Assembly (NCBI GenBank): GCA_937929935.1
Contig: CALFUL010000017.1
Coordinates: 57,423 to 121,422, forward strand
DNA length: 64,000 nucleotides
Source of the DNA: an uncultured Flavobacteriaceae bacterium
GTDB lineage: Bacteria > Bacteroidota > Bacteroidia > Flavobacteriales > Flavobacteriaceae
Direction: 5' to 3'
The position numbers and the translations under genes were made by a program. A model generated the notes under the pieces. That model had not been told where the DNA came from. It did no database searches and worked only from the letters and a program-made list of their open reading frames with translations. Shown here one piece after another: positions 55,405 through 63,688 of the stretch (positions are counted from its first letter, which is position 1; each line of letters begins with the position of its first letter).

Positions 55405-56538
55405 TCATACATCTTCAAAATAAGTGTCAGCATCTTCAGGGTTATACGGTTCGTTGATCCAAAACAAAGTGATTAGCTCTTCATCGCCTACGTTTTTAAT
55501 GTTATGCGTATACCATATGGGCATATCAACATAAGCTGGTTCATTGCCATCAAGAAAATAATCAATGACTTCATTGGTGCCAATTTTACGCAATTGAATA
55601 CGTGCTTTACCACTAATCACTGCAAAGCGTTCTGCTTTTCTTGTGTGAAAGTGATTACCTCTTGTAATGCCAGGCACTGTGGTAGAAAATGAAAATTGTC
55701 CGCTAGTTTGCGTTCGGGCTATTTCAACAAAACTACCTCTTGGATCGGTATGCTTTGTAAATTTAACAGGGTAGTGTTCTTGGGGTACATAACATCTAAA
55801 AGTGTTAAACAAGGCCTTTTCAAAGGGGTCGTCTAAACTAGGAAAGATGCCATTACCCATATAATCTTTTTTATATCGGTTTAGCAAGGCTAAAATTCGC
55901 GAAACTTTTTGAGTACTTGTGGGTTCAATGTTTACTTCAAAACTATGTTGCCCTACTTTTTTGGTTTGATTGGTGTTTTTTATAGCTGCAACAAAAACCT
56001 GCACTAATTCATTAATATAGATAAGTCCAACCTCGCCATCATTAAGTATGGTCGGCTCTTCATTATGAGCGACCTTATGGCAAAAGGTGGCCACTACTGA
56101 ATTGTAATTAGGTTTACCAAACGGACCAAATACATTAGGTACTGTAAGTGAAGTAAATTTAGCGTGATGTGTATCAGCCCATGCTATAAACTTTTCTTTG
56201 CCTTCTTTTTTAGATTTTCCGTAAAGGTTGTCACGATTTTCTTGAGACGAAGAAGAAAAGATAATATGCGGTTTTGATTGGGTATTCACACATGCAGCAA
56301 TGAGTTTATCAACCAAGCCCAAATTAGTTTGGTAAATAACGTTTGCATCTTCATGACGGTTCATAGCTGCTAAATGAACTATGGTATCGCATTTTGATAC
56401 AAAACTTTCTAAAGCCGCTGTATTTTCAAAAAATGAACGTTCAAAAGGGATTAATTCAACACCTTCATCTAGTGATAAAGTGGTGTATAAATGATAGCCC
56501 ATAAAACCTGCCTGACCTGTAATTCCTACTCTAATCAT
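55405..56538 (-). CDS. capF: CapF: SDR epimerase/reductase fused to cupin (UDP-L-FucNAc synthesis)
   Basis: 377 residues, the full CapF two-domain length. N-terminal short-chain dehydrogenase domain with G-I-T-G-Q-A-G-F-M-G and VHLAAMNRHED (about 1-250), and a C-terminal cupin (about 265-377) with R-G-N-H-F-H-T-R-K-A-E-R-F-A-V-I-S-G supplying metal ligands. CapF does the C3 epimerisation and C4 reduction steps after CapE. It is flanked by two heptamer-periodic spacers, 104 bases from the cupin epimerase gene and 371 from capG. Confidence 0.93.
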   Translation of the reverse strand: MIRVGITGQAGFMGYHLYTTLSLDEGVELIPFERSFFENTAALESFVSKCDTIVHLAAMNRHEDANVIYQTNLGLVDKLIAACVNTQSKPHIIFSSSSQENRDNLYGKSKKEGKEKFIAWADTHHAKFTSLTVPNVFGPFGKPNYNSVVATFCHKVAHNEEPTILNDGEVGLIYINELVQVFVAAIKNTNQTKKVGQHSFEVNIEPTSTQKVSRILALLNRYKKDYMGNGIFPSLDDPFEKALFNTFRCYVPQEHYPVKFTKHTDPRGSFVEIARTQTSGQFSFSTTVPGITRGNHFHTRKAERFAVISGKARIQLRKIGTNEVIDYFLDGNEPAYVDMPIWYTHNIKNVGDEELITLFWINEPYNPEDADTYFEDV

Positions 56539-56560
56539 TATTTAATTTTTCATTAGTACA

Positions 56561-56644
56561 AAGTCCTAAGTCCAAAGTTTTTGCTTTTTTCGTCTTGGCT
56601 CTATTTTCTTTTCTCTAATTTATAACACTTAACACTTAACACTT
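56561..56644. repeat. Heptamer array before capF
   Basis: Twelve 7-base steps in constant phase: AAGTCCT-like units at the left, T-rich units in the middle, and three exact AACACTT copies at the right (56624-56644). It fills most of the 104-base spacer. Confidence 0.65.
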
Positions 56645-57074
56645 AATCCCACTTCACATCAAAATAGTCTGTATCATATCGATAATCATCATCTTTTGAT
56701 TGGTCTAAATCAAAATTTGAAAACACCATCAATTTTGAATCTACTTGATTGGCTTTAAAGCCTGTGGCATAGCCACCTGAAATTTCTAAAACTGCAGCCC
56801 GATTCGCTGAAAGTTCAAAACGTTCTGCTACTAAGGATGTAGATGGATGCTCAAAATCATCTATTTTGATCAGATTCACTATAAAGCTTCCTGCCGTACA
56901 GTAAAACCACTTTTTTTCTTGCTGATGCCCTTGCCAGGCACGAATGATATCGGTATTGGCGGGATGTATTTCATAAAATCGTACAATGTCATCCATAGAG
57001 AAATCATTGAGAAAATTCAATTTTCCGCGTTCATCTTTGAATGATTTTCCTTCAATGAGCTTATGATACACCAT
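56643..57074 (-). CDS. Small cupin sugar epimerase/isomerase-like protein
   Basis: 143 residues, a single cupin of the RmlC/FdtA/WxcM-C group: F-K-D-E-R-G-K-L-N-F, VRFYEIHPANTDIIRAWQGHQQEKKWFYCTAGSFIVNLI, and LEISGGYATGFKANQ. Such proteins bind nucleotide-activated deoxy-keto sugars and catalyse epimerisation or isomerisation. It lies between capE and capF, so it may assist or divert the CapE product. The exact reaction is unknown. The TAA of this gene overlaps the edge of the heptamer array. Confidence 0.82.
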   Translation of the reverse strand: MVYHKLIEGKSFKDERGKLNFLNDFSMDDIVRFYEIHPANTDIIRAWQGHQQEKKWFYCTAGSFIVNLIKIDDFEHPSTSLVAERFELSANRAAVLEISGGYATGFKANQVDSKLMVFSNFDLDQSKDDDYRYDTDYFDVKWD

Positions 57075-57095
57075 TAATTTGTTTTAATAAAACTT

Positions 57096-57221
57096 GTCTC
57101 TTCGAGTGAATTTATCGAATACAATGAGAAAAATTTGCCTGCCCAAGTCTGGCTGGTATCGAGAAGTAGCACTTTAAATAGTTCTCGATACAAAATTCTG
57201 TCGAATTTCACTCGAACTGAC
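57096..57221. repeat. REP-like composite inverted repeat, pair 2
   Basis: A long-type unit (GTCTCTTCGAGTG ... ATGAGAAAAATTT ... TATCGAGAAG) on the plus strand faces a short-type unit (GTCAGTTCGAGTG ... TATCGAGAAC) on the minus strand. Same asymmetric build as the pair at 40146. It lies between capE and the cupin gene. Confidence 0.85.
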
Positions 57222-57300
57222 ATCACGCTAAATAAATGGATTTCGATACTATTATTCATACCCTAAAATTACTCTGATTCGTTCTGAATTTAATTCAGGA

Positions 57301-58308
57301 TCAGTCTAGATTCTCCTTAATGTAATCAAGGCCTAAAAGCGTTTGCTTCAATTCATCATGGCTTAACTGAGTGGTATTGTGCGAATGATAATCTTCAATC
57401 TTGCTGATATCTGTTTCTCCTTCTGAGAAATATCTGCTGTAATTCAAATCTCTATTATCAGCCGGAATTCTATAAAATTCGCCCATATCTTCTGCCTTTT
57501 GCATTTCTTCTCGAGTACAAAGGGTTTCGTATAATTTTTCTCCGTGACGTGTACCAATAACTTTGATTTCATTATCAGCCTTGTAAATATCTTTTACAGC
57601 TTCAGCTAAATCACCAATAGTACTTGCCGGTGCTTTGTTGACAAATAAATCGCCTTGGTTTCCATTTTTAAAAGCAAAAAGTACCAAATCAACCGCATCT
57701 TCTAAAGACATTAAAAAACGTGTCATGTTTGGATCAGTAACCGTAAGCGGTGTTTTTTCTTTAATTTGTTTTACAAATAACGGAATCACAGAACCTCTTG
57801 ATGCCATCACATTACCATAACGTGTTAAACATACAATGGTCTTGTCTTCAGGTATATTTCGTGAAGCGGCAACGGCCACTTTTTCCATCAAGGCCTTGCT
57901 AATACCCATGGCATTAATTGGGTAGGCTGCTTTATCAGTACTTAAACAAATAATGCGTTTTACCTTATTGGCTACAGCCGCATCAATTGTATTTTGGGTG
58001 CCAAAGACATTGGTCTTGGCTGCTTCAATCGGAAAAAATTCACAAGAAGGTACTTGCTTCAAAGCCGCAGCGTGAAAAACATAATCAACACCTTGCATGG
58101 CTCTAGATATGCTGTTAATATCACGTACATCGCCAATATAAAATTTGATTTTTTCGTTTTTCAAACTATTACGCATATCATCTTGCTTTTTTTCATCACG
58201 TGAAAAAATGCGAATTTCTTTGATATCTGTTTCTAAAAAACGGTTTAATACGGCGTTACCAAAAGAACCAGTACCACCAGTAATAAGTAGTGTTTTATTT
58301 TTAAACAT
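57301..58308 (-). CDS. capE: CapE: UDP-GlcNAc 4,6-dehydratase, inverting
   Basis: 335 residues. Extended SDR: T-G-G-T-G-S-F-G-N at the N-terminus, F-H-A-A-A-L-K-Q-V-P, S-T-D-K-A-A-Y-P with Lys126, and Met134-x3-Lys138 where most SDRs have Tyr-x3-Lys. This is the substitution seen in CapE. It starts UDP-L-FucNAc synthesis by 4,6-dehydration and C5 epimerisation of UDP-GlcNAc. It is the first gene of the leftward polysaccharide run; a CAAAAATA motif at 58410 (TATTTTTG on the minus strand) may be the -7 element. Confidence 0.95.
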   Translation of the reverse strand: MFKNKTLLITGGTGSFGNAVLNRFLETDIKEIRIFSRDEKKQDDMRNSLKNEKIKFYIGDVRDINSISRAMQGVDYVFHAAALKQVPSCEFFPIEAAKTNVFGTQNTIDAAVANKVKRIICLSTDKAAYPINAMGISKALMEKVAVAASRNIPEDKTIVCLTRYGNVMASRGSVIPLFVKQIKEKTPLTVTDPNMTRFLMSLEDAVDLVLFAFKNGNQGDLFVNKAPASTIGDLAEAVKDIYKADNEIKVIGTRHGEKLYETLCTREEMQKAEDMGEFYRIPADNRDLNYSRYFSEGETDISKIEDYHSHNTTQLSHDELKQTLLGLDYIKENLD

Positions 58309-58409
58309 TAAAAGTTGGTTTACGTTGTTTTAAATCTTTGAGATAGCCTACTATCTTTACTTAATGTACAGAAGCTATTTTTTATCTCAATAGTTAAACA
58401 GATTTAGTT

Positions 58410-58417
58410 CAAAAATA
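58410..58417 (-). promoter_or_regulatory. Candidate -7 element for capE operon
   Basis: TATTTTTG on the minus strand, about 100 bases before the capE start. The nearest TTG is 25 bases away, longer than usual, so support is modest. Confidence 0.35.
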
Positions 58418-58609
58418 TTGGGTGCAAGGTAAAAAAAAGCATCAATATTTTTATTAATGCAGTTTAGCACGAAATACCCTACTATTTTTTAACTTTAAAC
58501 TAAAACAATAATTTTGATCATAAAATAATCGGATTAGAATTAATGATAGCATAAATTTTTTGAAGAGATTTCCATAAAATTAATAGATAAAAAAATACTA
58601 AAGTATAAT

Positions 58610-58644
58610 GTTATTAGTTAGTTACTAATGGTTAATTGACTAAA
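58610..58644. repeat. Degenerate heptamer array upstream of second MBOAT gene
   Basis: Five 7-base steps (GTTATTA, GTTAGTT, then ACTAATG and others), like the GTT-led array at 55070. Confidence 0.5.
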
Positions 58645-58709
58645 ATCAGAGTGTATTTTTTAATTTAACCCTACTTCAAATTAATAATAGCAACAAATAG
58701 TATTTTAAG

Positions 58710-60128
58710 ATGCTTTTTAATTCAATTGAATTTTCAGTTTTTTTTTTAATTGTTTTTATACTTTATTGGGGGATTAACAGAAATTTAAAAGTGCAAAATA
58801 TTTTGCTTTTAATTTCTAGTTATATTTTCTATGGCTGGTGGGATTGGCGATTTCTTTCTTTAATTATTTTAAGTTCAATTATTGATTTTACAGCTGGAGC
58901 AAAAATTCATGCAGCTACCCATCAAAAAGACAGAAAGGCATGGTTGATGGTCAGTTTGATTGCCAATTTGGGGTTTCTTTCGATTTTCAAATACTATAAT
59001 TTTTTTGTAGAATCTTTTTCTGATATGATGAACCTCTTTGGTTGGCAACCCAATGATTTGACCTTAAATATTATTTTACCTGTAGGTATTAGTTTTTACA
59101 CTTTTCAAACACTTAGTTATACCCTTGATATTTATAGAAAAGAGTTTGAGCCTACCAAAAGTATTATTTCATTCTTTACCTACATTGCCTTTTTTCCGCA
59201 ATTAGTAGCAGGGCCTATTGAACGAGCCGCTAATCTTTTACCTCAAATTGAAAAGAAACGTATTTTTAATAAAGAATGGTTCAATGCTGGGATTGTTCAA
59301 ATATTAACCGGCTTATTTAGAAAAATTGTAATTGCTGATACTTTAGGTATTTATGTTGATTCAGTGTATCAAAATCTTGAAGTTCATAATTCTAGTACCA
59401 TTGCTTTGGCTACTTTCTTTTACGCATTTCAAATTTATTATGACTTTTCTGGTTACTCAGATATTGCAATAGGTACGGCCAAATTGCTTGGGTTTAAATT
59501 CCATCAGAATTTTAACTTACCCTATTTTTCTAAATCATTAACGGAATTTTGGCGAAAATGGCATATGTCATTATCCTTTTGGTTGCGTGATTATTTATAT
59601 ATCTCATTAGGAGGAAATCGAAAAGGTATTAAAATCACGTATAGAAATTTATTACTAACAATGCTGCTTGGGGGTTTATGGCATGGTAGTTCTTTTAATT
59701 TTATAATTTGGGGGGGTATTCATGGTGTAGTTTTAAGTATTGAAAAGTATTTAAATTCAGAAAAATACATGGCCAAAATAAGAGGGTTTGCACCTTTGGG
59801 TTATGTGATTACCTTTTTTGTGGTGCTCATTGCATGGATATTTTTCAGGGCTCCAAGCTTGGAATCAGCTTTATATGCAGTTCGCGAGATATTTGCCTTT
59901 GATTTTAATATGCCGTTTATTGGTGACATTAACGTTTTGGTAAATTCTTTTTTACTTTTAGCATTAGGAATTAGTTTTGATTTGTTTTTATTCAAGAAAA
60001 AAAAGGCCCTCGAACATTTAGGCAAAACTTTCAAACCTCTTGAAATTGTTCTTTTTTCAACGGTATTAGTTCTAATAATCTCACTTTTTTATTCTACCTC
60101 TAACAACTTTATTTATTTTCAATTTTAA
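58710..60128 (+). CDS. MBOAT family O-acyltransferase (AlgI-like), second copy
   Basis: 472 residues, multiple membrane segments. Signatures: YIFYGWWDWRFLSLI, ILPVGISFYTFQTLSYTLDIYR, FFPQLVAGPIERAANLLPQ, FWRKWHMSLSFWLRDYLYISLGG with His285, and catalytic His325 in G-G-L-W-H-G-S-S-F. It is a clear paralogue of the MBOAT at 51031. It should move acyl groups across the inner membrane for polysaccharide O-acylation. Followed after 3 bases by its own SGNH partner. Confidence 0.93.
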   Translation: MLFNSIEFSVFFLIVFILYWGINRNLKVQNILLLISSYIFYGWWDWRFLSLIILSSIIDFTAGAKIHAATHQKDRKAWLMVSLIANLGFLSIFKYYNFFVESFSDMMNLFGWQPNDLTLNIILPVGISFYTFQTLSYTLDIYRKEFEPTKSIISFFTYIAFFPQLVAGPIERAANLLPQIEKKRIFNKEWFNAGIVQILTGLFRKIVIADTLGIYVDSVYQNLEVHNSSTIALATFFYAFQIYYDFSGYSDIAIGTAKLLGFKFHQNFNLPYFSKSLTEFWRKWHMSLSFWLRDYLYISLGGNRKGIKITYRNLLLTMLLGGLWHGSSFNFIIWGGIHGVVLSIEKYLNSEKYMAKIRGFAPLGYVITFFVVLIAWIFFRAPSLESALYAVREIFAFDFNMPFIGDINVLVNSFLLLALGISFDLFLFKKKKALEHLGKTFKPLEIVLFSTVLVLIISLFYSTSNNFIYFQF

Positions 60129-60131
60129 ATT

Positions 60132-61061
60132 ATGACTAAAGAATCGTTTTTGTATGTTCTCAAAGTTATCGGGTTATTTTTAATCATTTCATTTGTCGCA
60201 GATAAGCTAGTTTTTTATGCGCTTAATACGGTCAGTGATAAGGTGCTGACCGGTCAAAGTATGGGTAAACTCAATCAATATTTAAAAGAGAAAGATGAAT
60301 TAGATTTCGTTATTTACGGTAGTTCTAGAGCCAATCACAATATTGACCCTGCAGTTATGGGTGAAAATGGTTATAATATGGGTATGGATGGCTCTAAACT
60401 AGCTTACGCCGCTACCCTAATCAAAACTCTTCCGCTTGGTAAAAAACAAACTATTTTACTTCATATTGATCCTCAAAACTTTTTTTCGACATATTATGAA
60501 GGCAAGGATATCAAGGTTTTAAAAACAAAGTATAATCGCAATGATATCATTACTTCTCAAATTGATGCGTTAAATCAAAACAATAGTTTGCAAAATTTTT
60601 ACTGGACTTTAAATTATAACGGTATGCTTTTGGGAATTCTAAAAAATTACTTTAAGCCTAATTATAATTATCAAAACTATTCGGGTTTTGACCCAATTTA
60701 TGTTTCAGAAAATCAACAAGAAATTTTTAAAAAAATATTAGAACAGAATGAAATTGAGTCATGTGATAAAGTCTTGAAATCAAATGAAATTTATAACAAA
60801 CTACTTGACGAAATAGTTGTTTTTTGTGAAGAAAATAATAAATCATTGTTTGCTTTTACTTCACCTGTTTTAAATAATAAGTGTAAAGAAGATAACGAAT
60901 TGTTACTTCAGATTCTAAATAAAAAGGGAATTACTTATATAGATTATTCTGATGTTTTTGCAACAGATTCTTCATTCGAGTATTGGAAAGACAAAACCCA
61001 CCTATCAAATATTGGGGCAGAACAATTTACTGAAATAATTAAAAGAGACATTGATTTTTAA
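60132..61061 (+). CDS. Membrane-anchored SGNH-like/DltD-like partner of second MBOAT
   Basis: 309 residues. N-terminal anchor (about 8-30), an SGNH-type nucleophile in V-I-Y-G-S-S-R-A-N-H-N-I-D-P (Ser64/Ser65) and a C-terminal D-K-T-H-L-S-N-I-G-A (Asp287, His290). This Asp-x-x-His form differs from the Asp-x-His-Trp of the gene at 50099, so the two partners are not close copies. Likely periplasmic O-acyl transfer to the polysaccharide. Translationally close to the MBOAT gene; convergent with the flippase gene. Confidence 0.77.
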   Translation: MTKESFLYVLKVIGLFLIISFVADKLVFYALNTVSDKVLTGQSMGKLNQYLKEKDELDFVIYGSSRANHNIDPAVMGENGYNMGMDGSKLAYAATLIKTLPLGKKQTILLHIDPQNFFSTYYEGKDIKVLKTKYNRNDIITSQIDALNQNNSLQNFYWTLNYNGMLLGILKNYFKPNYNYQNYSGFDPIYVSENQQEIFKKILEQNEIESCDKVLKSNEIYNKLLDEIVVFCEENNKSLFAFTSPVLNNKCKEDNELLLQILNKKGITYIDYSDVFATDSSFEYWKDKTHLSNIGAEQFTEIIKRDIDF

Positions 61062-61068
61062 AGTAATT

Positions 61069-62301
61069 CTAATTTTTTAATTTAGCCTCTTTTCTTATGT
61101 GTATTCTATAATAATAATACATCGCAATAAGATAAGAACAACTAGCAACAATTTTAGTCACAATGGCACCCGTAATGTCAAAATATTTAATCAAAAAAGT
61201 GTATCCTAAAACGTTAATTATTCCTACAAGGTATGCAGCATTTCTCAATGATTTGCCCTGACCTTTTGCCCCTAGAAAACGATTAATTAGATCACCAAAA
61301 CCGTGAAATATAAAACCCAAAATTAAAAATTTAGATATATCCACTACAGGTAAATATTCTGAACTATAAAAAGTTGTAACCACTTTTTCAATAAAAATAT
61401 AAAATATAACAAGTGCTAAAATTGTTCCTGCTACACTTAATTGAATAACCTTTTTAGGAATGGTATTTATATCAACAAATTTTTTGAAATAAATGGTGCC
61501 TAGAACAGAAGGCACTGTCAATAAAGGACTACAGACTGTTAAGCTTAACATAAAAAAACCAACTTGCGTATTTTCTAAATAATAAGAAATACTTAATCCT
61601 GCGATATGTGTAGTTGCAACACCAGCCAAACTTCCATAATAAATTGGTTTACCATTGAAACTATTCTCTTCTAAAAGTTCTTTAAATAATTGTTTTTTGA
61701 TATTAAATTTTGGCTTCTGTAAGAATATTGAAATTGTTAAAAATATAAACTGAATCCCGTAGTAAAGTAGTAATACAGAGTCCAAGTCTAAAGGTTGAAC
61801 ACTATTGTAATAATAAGAGACTACGAGATAACATGTAAAAGGTAGTACACCTAAAATTGCCAATAAATATATTTTATGTAAACCTTTTAAAATTTGTATC
61901 AAGGCTAAATTGCCTATTAACACCATTACAATGAACAGACTCCTTCTAATGTTTTTATCTAAATTATTTTCAAAAAAGTAAGGTTCGAAATACGAAAAAA
62001 TTAAAAAGATGACAAGGCCAATGGCCGAGGTAATCATAAAAATAATAACAAAAAGGCCCACCAAACGCCTTTCTTTATCTGGGTTTTTATTTATAGCAAC
62101 AAGTCTTGTTAACGAAATAAATAACCCAACAGAAACTATGCTGGCAATGAATCTCGCAACGGTTTCTATAAACTTGAAATCGCCGAATTTCTCAGCACCT
62201 AAAACTCTTGAATTAAAAATACTTACCAAAAAACCTAAAACAACGCCAACTAAACTTGAGCCGTACATTGCAATAATTTTTTTTTGAGATGTCGAAAGCA
62301 T
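61069..62301 (-). CDS. Wzx-like polysaccharide flippase (MATE/MOP superfamily)
   Basis: 410 residues with about twelve membrane segments spread over the length. The N-terminus M-Y-G-S-S-L-V-G-V-V-L-G-F-L-V-S-I-F-N-S-R-V-L-G and GDFKFIETVARF match oligosaccharide flippases; the rest is hydrophobic and variable. It moves undecaprenyl-linked repeat units to the periplasmic side. Its ATG overlaps the last base of the polymerase stop codon (TAATG), so translation is coupled. Confidence 0.85.
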   Translation of the reverse strand: MLSTSQKKIIAMYGSSLVGVVLGFLVSIFNSRVLGAEKFGDFKFIETVARFIASIVSVGLFISLTRLVAINKNPDKERRLVGLFVIIFMITSAIGLVIFLIFSYFEPYFFENNLDKNIRRSLFIVMVLIGNLALIQILKGLHKIYLLAILGVLPFTCYLVVSYYYNSVQPLDLDSVLLLYYGIQFIFLTISIFLQKPKFNIKKQLFKELLEENSFNGKPIYYGSLAGVATTHIAGLSISYYLENTQVGFFMLSLTVCSPLLTVPSVLGTIYFKKFVDINTIPKKVIQLSVAGTILALVIFYIFIEKVVTTFYSSEYLPVVDISKFLILGFIFHGFGDLINRFLGAKGQGKSLRNAAYLVGIINVLGYTFLIKYFDITGAIVTKIVASCSYLIAMYYYYRIHIRKEAKLKN

Positions 62302-63491
62302 TAATTAATTCTATTAGAGTACTTGTAATGCAAACGACCTAAAATCACACATATTACAAAAAAGAATAAATCTATTTTTACTGTTGAATAAATTGCTAAG
62401 CCTAGCAAGGCTAATGACCATAAAATAAGTACAAAACATTCAACTTTAGTTTCATAGGTCAATTTTTTCAGAAACATTAATTTAAGAGGAATTAATGTGG
62501 TTAAATAAAAAAAACAAATCAGAGGTATCAAACCACCCCACCAAAATATATAAAGCCATTGGTTATCAACGGCACTTGATTCATCTAATCCAAATCCGTA
62601 GGTAGCAAAATGACCTTTGCCTGTAATAAGTTCAAAAAAGTCTAATTGACTAATAAATACTTTGAGTTGCCCCGTTCTAGTGTCATTGGTTCCTCTATTT
62701 ATCAGGAGTTCAAGGGCATTGCCGAGCATTTCAGTATTTAAAACCAAATATGCCATGCCCAACGAAGCAACTACAATCATTAAAGAATAAACTGCCTTTT
62801 TCTCGGTATGATAAAAATCAAATACTAGGGTTAAGAAATACATAATCAAAAAAGACCTTGTTTGTGTAATTAACGCAAGTATGATACCCATACCAATAGC
62901 TAAAAGTCTTAACCATATTAACTTTTTATTACCTTTTAGGATTAAGAAGACATAGGGTGCTATCCAGACCATGTTAGTAGCGTAAATTCTATATTTACTT
63001 AAAGATTCGCCTCGCCAACGACCAACGCCATAATCAACTAAATTATATAAAGTTAGCAAGGCGATAATAACTATACAGAGAAAAGTAAATTTTTTAAATT
63101 TGACAAATATTTTCTCATTATAACTTACAAAAATCAACCCCATACAGAACCAAGTTCCAATGCCTCTTGTACTCATAAGTTCAGAAAAATTGTCTAAACT
63201 AGCACCACTTATGAAATAATTTAGTGAGATTGTAATTATAAGAGTATAAAATGCAAATTGTATTGAATAATGATATTTTGATTTAGCAATAAATAAAGAA
63301 AGAAAAACGGCTAGAAAGGTCGATATAACAGCAAAAATCCTAATAAATCCTGCTGCACCCAATGATGCAACGCTTCCATCTATTGAATAGAATAGTCTTT
63401 CTTGAGCAAAATATACAAAGCCCAAACTGAGTAGTAATCCACAAAAGAAGAAAAAGGAAATTAAATTTTCAATTCTTTTTAAGTCTTTCAA
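62301..63491 (-). CDS. Wzy-like O-antigen/capsule polymerase
   Basis: 396 residues, about ten or more membrane segments with one larger periplasmic loop around residues 255-305 (NRGTNDTRTGQLKVFISQ...GKGHFATYGFGLDESSAVDN), the usual Wzy/WaaL topology. Sequence alone does not separate polymerase from ligase, but the position beside the flippase gene favours polymerase. A CAAAAGTA motif at 63549 (TACTTTTG on the minus strand) is a likely -7 element about 58 bases before the start. Confidence 0.8.
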   Translation of the reverse strand: MKDLKRIENLISFFFFCGLLLSLGFVYFAQERLFYSIDGSVASLGAAGFIRIFAVISTFLAVFLSLFIAKSKYHYSIQFAFYTLIITISLNYFISGASLDNFSELMSTRGIGTWFCMGLIFVSYNEKIFVKFKKFTFLCIVIIALLTLYNLVDYGVGRWRGESLSKYRIYATNMVWIAPYVFLILKGNKKLIWLRLLAIGMGIILALITQTRSFLIMYFLTLVFDFYHTEKKAVYSLMIVVASLGMAYLVLNTEMLGNALELLINRGTNDTRTGQLKVFISQLDFFELITGKGHFATYGFGLDESSAVDNQWLYIFWWGGLIPLICFFYLTTLIPLKLMFLKKLTYETKVECFVLILWSLALLGLAIYSTVKIDLFFFVICVILGRLHYKYSNRIN

Positions 63492-63548
63492 TATTGAATT
63501 TTGATTTCGTTGAACATTTCAATTTTCAGCCTACGCTATACTATCTTT

Positions 63549-63556
63549 CAAAAGTA
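63549..63556 (-). promoter_or_regulatory. Candidate -7 element for wzy-wzx pair
   Basis: TACTTTTG on the minus strand fits TAnnTTTG; no TTG box at the normal distance. The surrounding 63492-63688 spacer shows nothing else. Confidence 0.4.
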
Positions 63557-63688
63557 GTTAATAAATAGAATTATTAATAGCGAAAATCTAATTATCAAGA
63601 ATCTCAATATTCAACAAGATTATTAAATCTTCAAATCAAAGAACTTTAATTCCCAATCATGACTAATGAAAATTATTTGATTTATAGT

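Larger units (their letters stand above)
58309..58709. other. Divergent promoter region of the polysaccharide locus
   Basis: A 401-base very AT-rich spacer between the leftward capE and the rightward MBOAT gene. It holds a minus-strand TATTTTTG at 58410-58417, which is a candidate -7 box for capE, and a short heptamer array at 58610. No convincing promoter for the MBOAT gene and no coding sequence seen. Confidence 0.5.
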
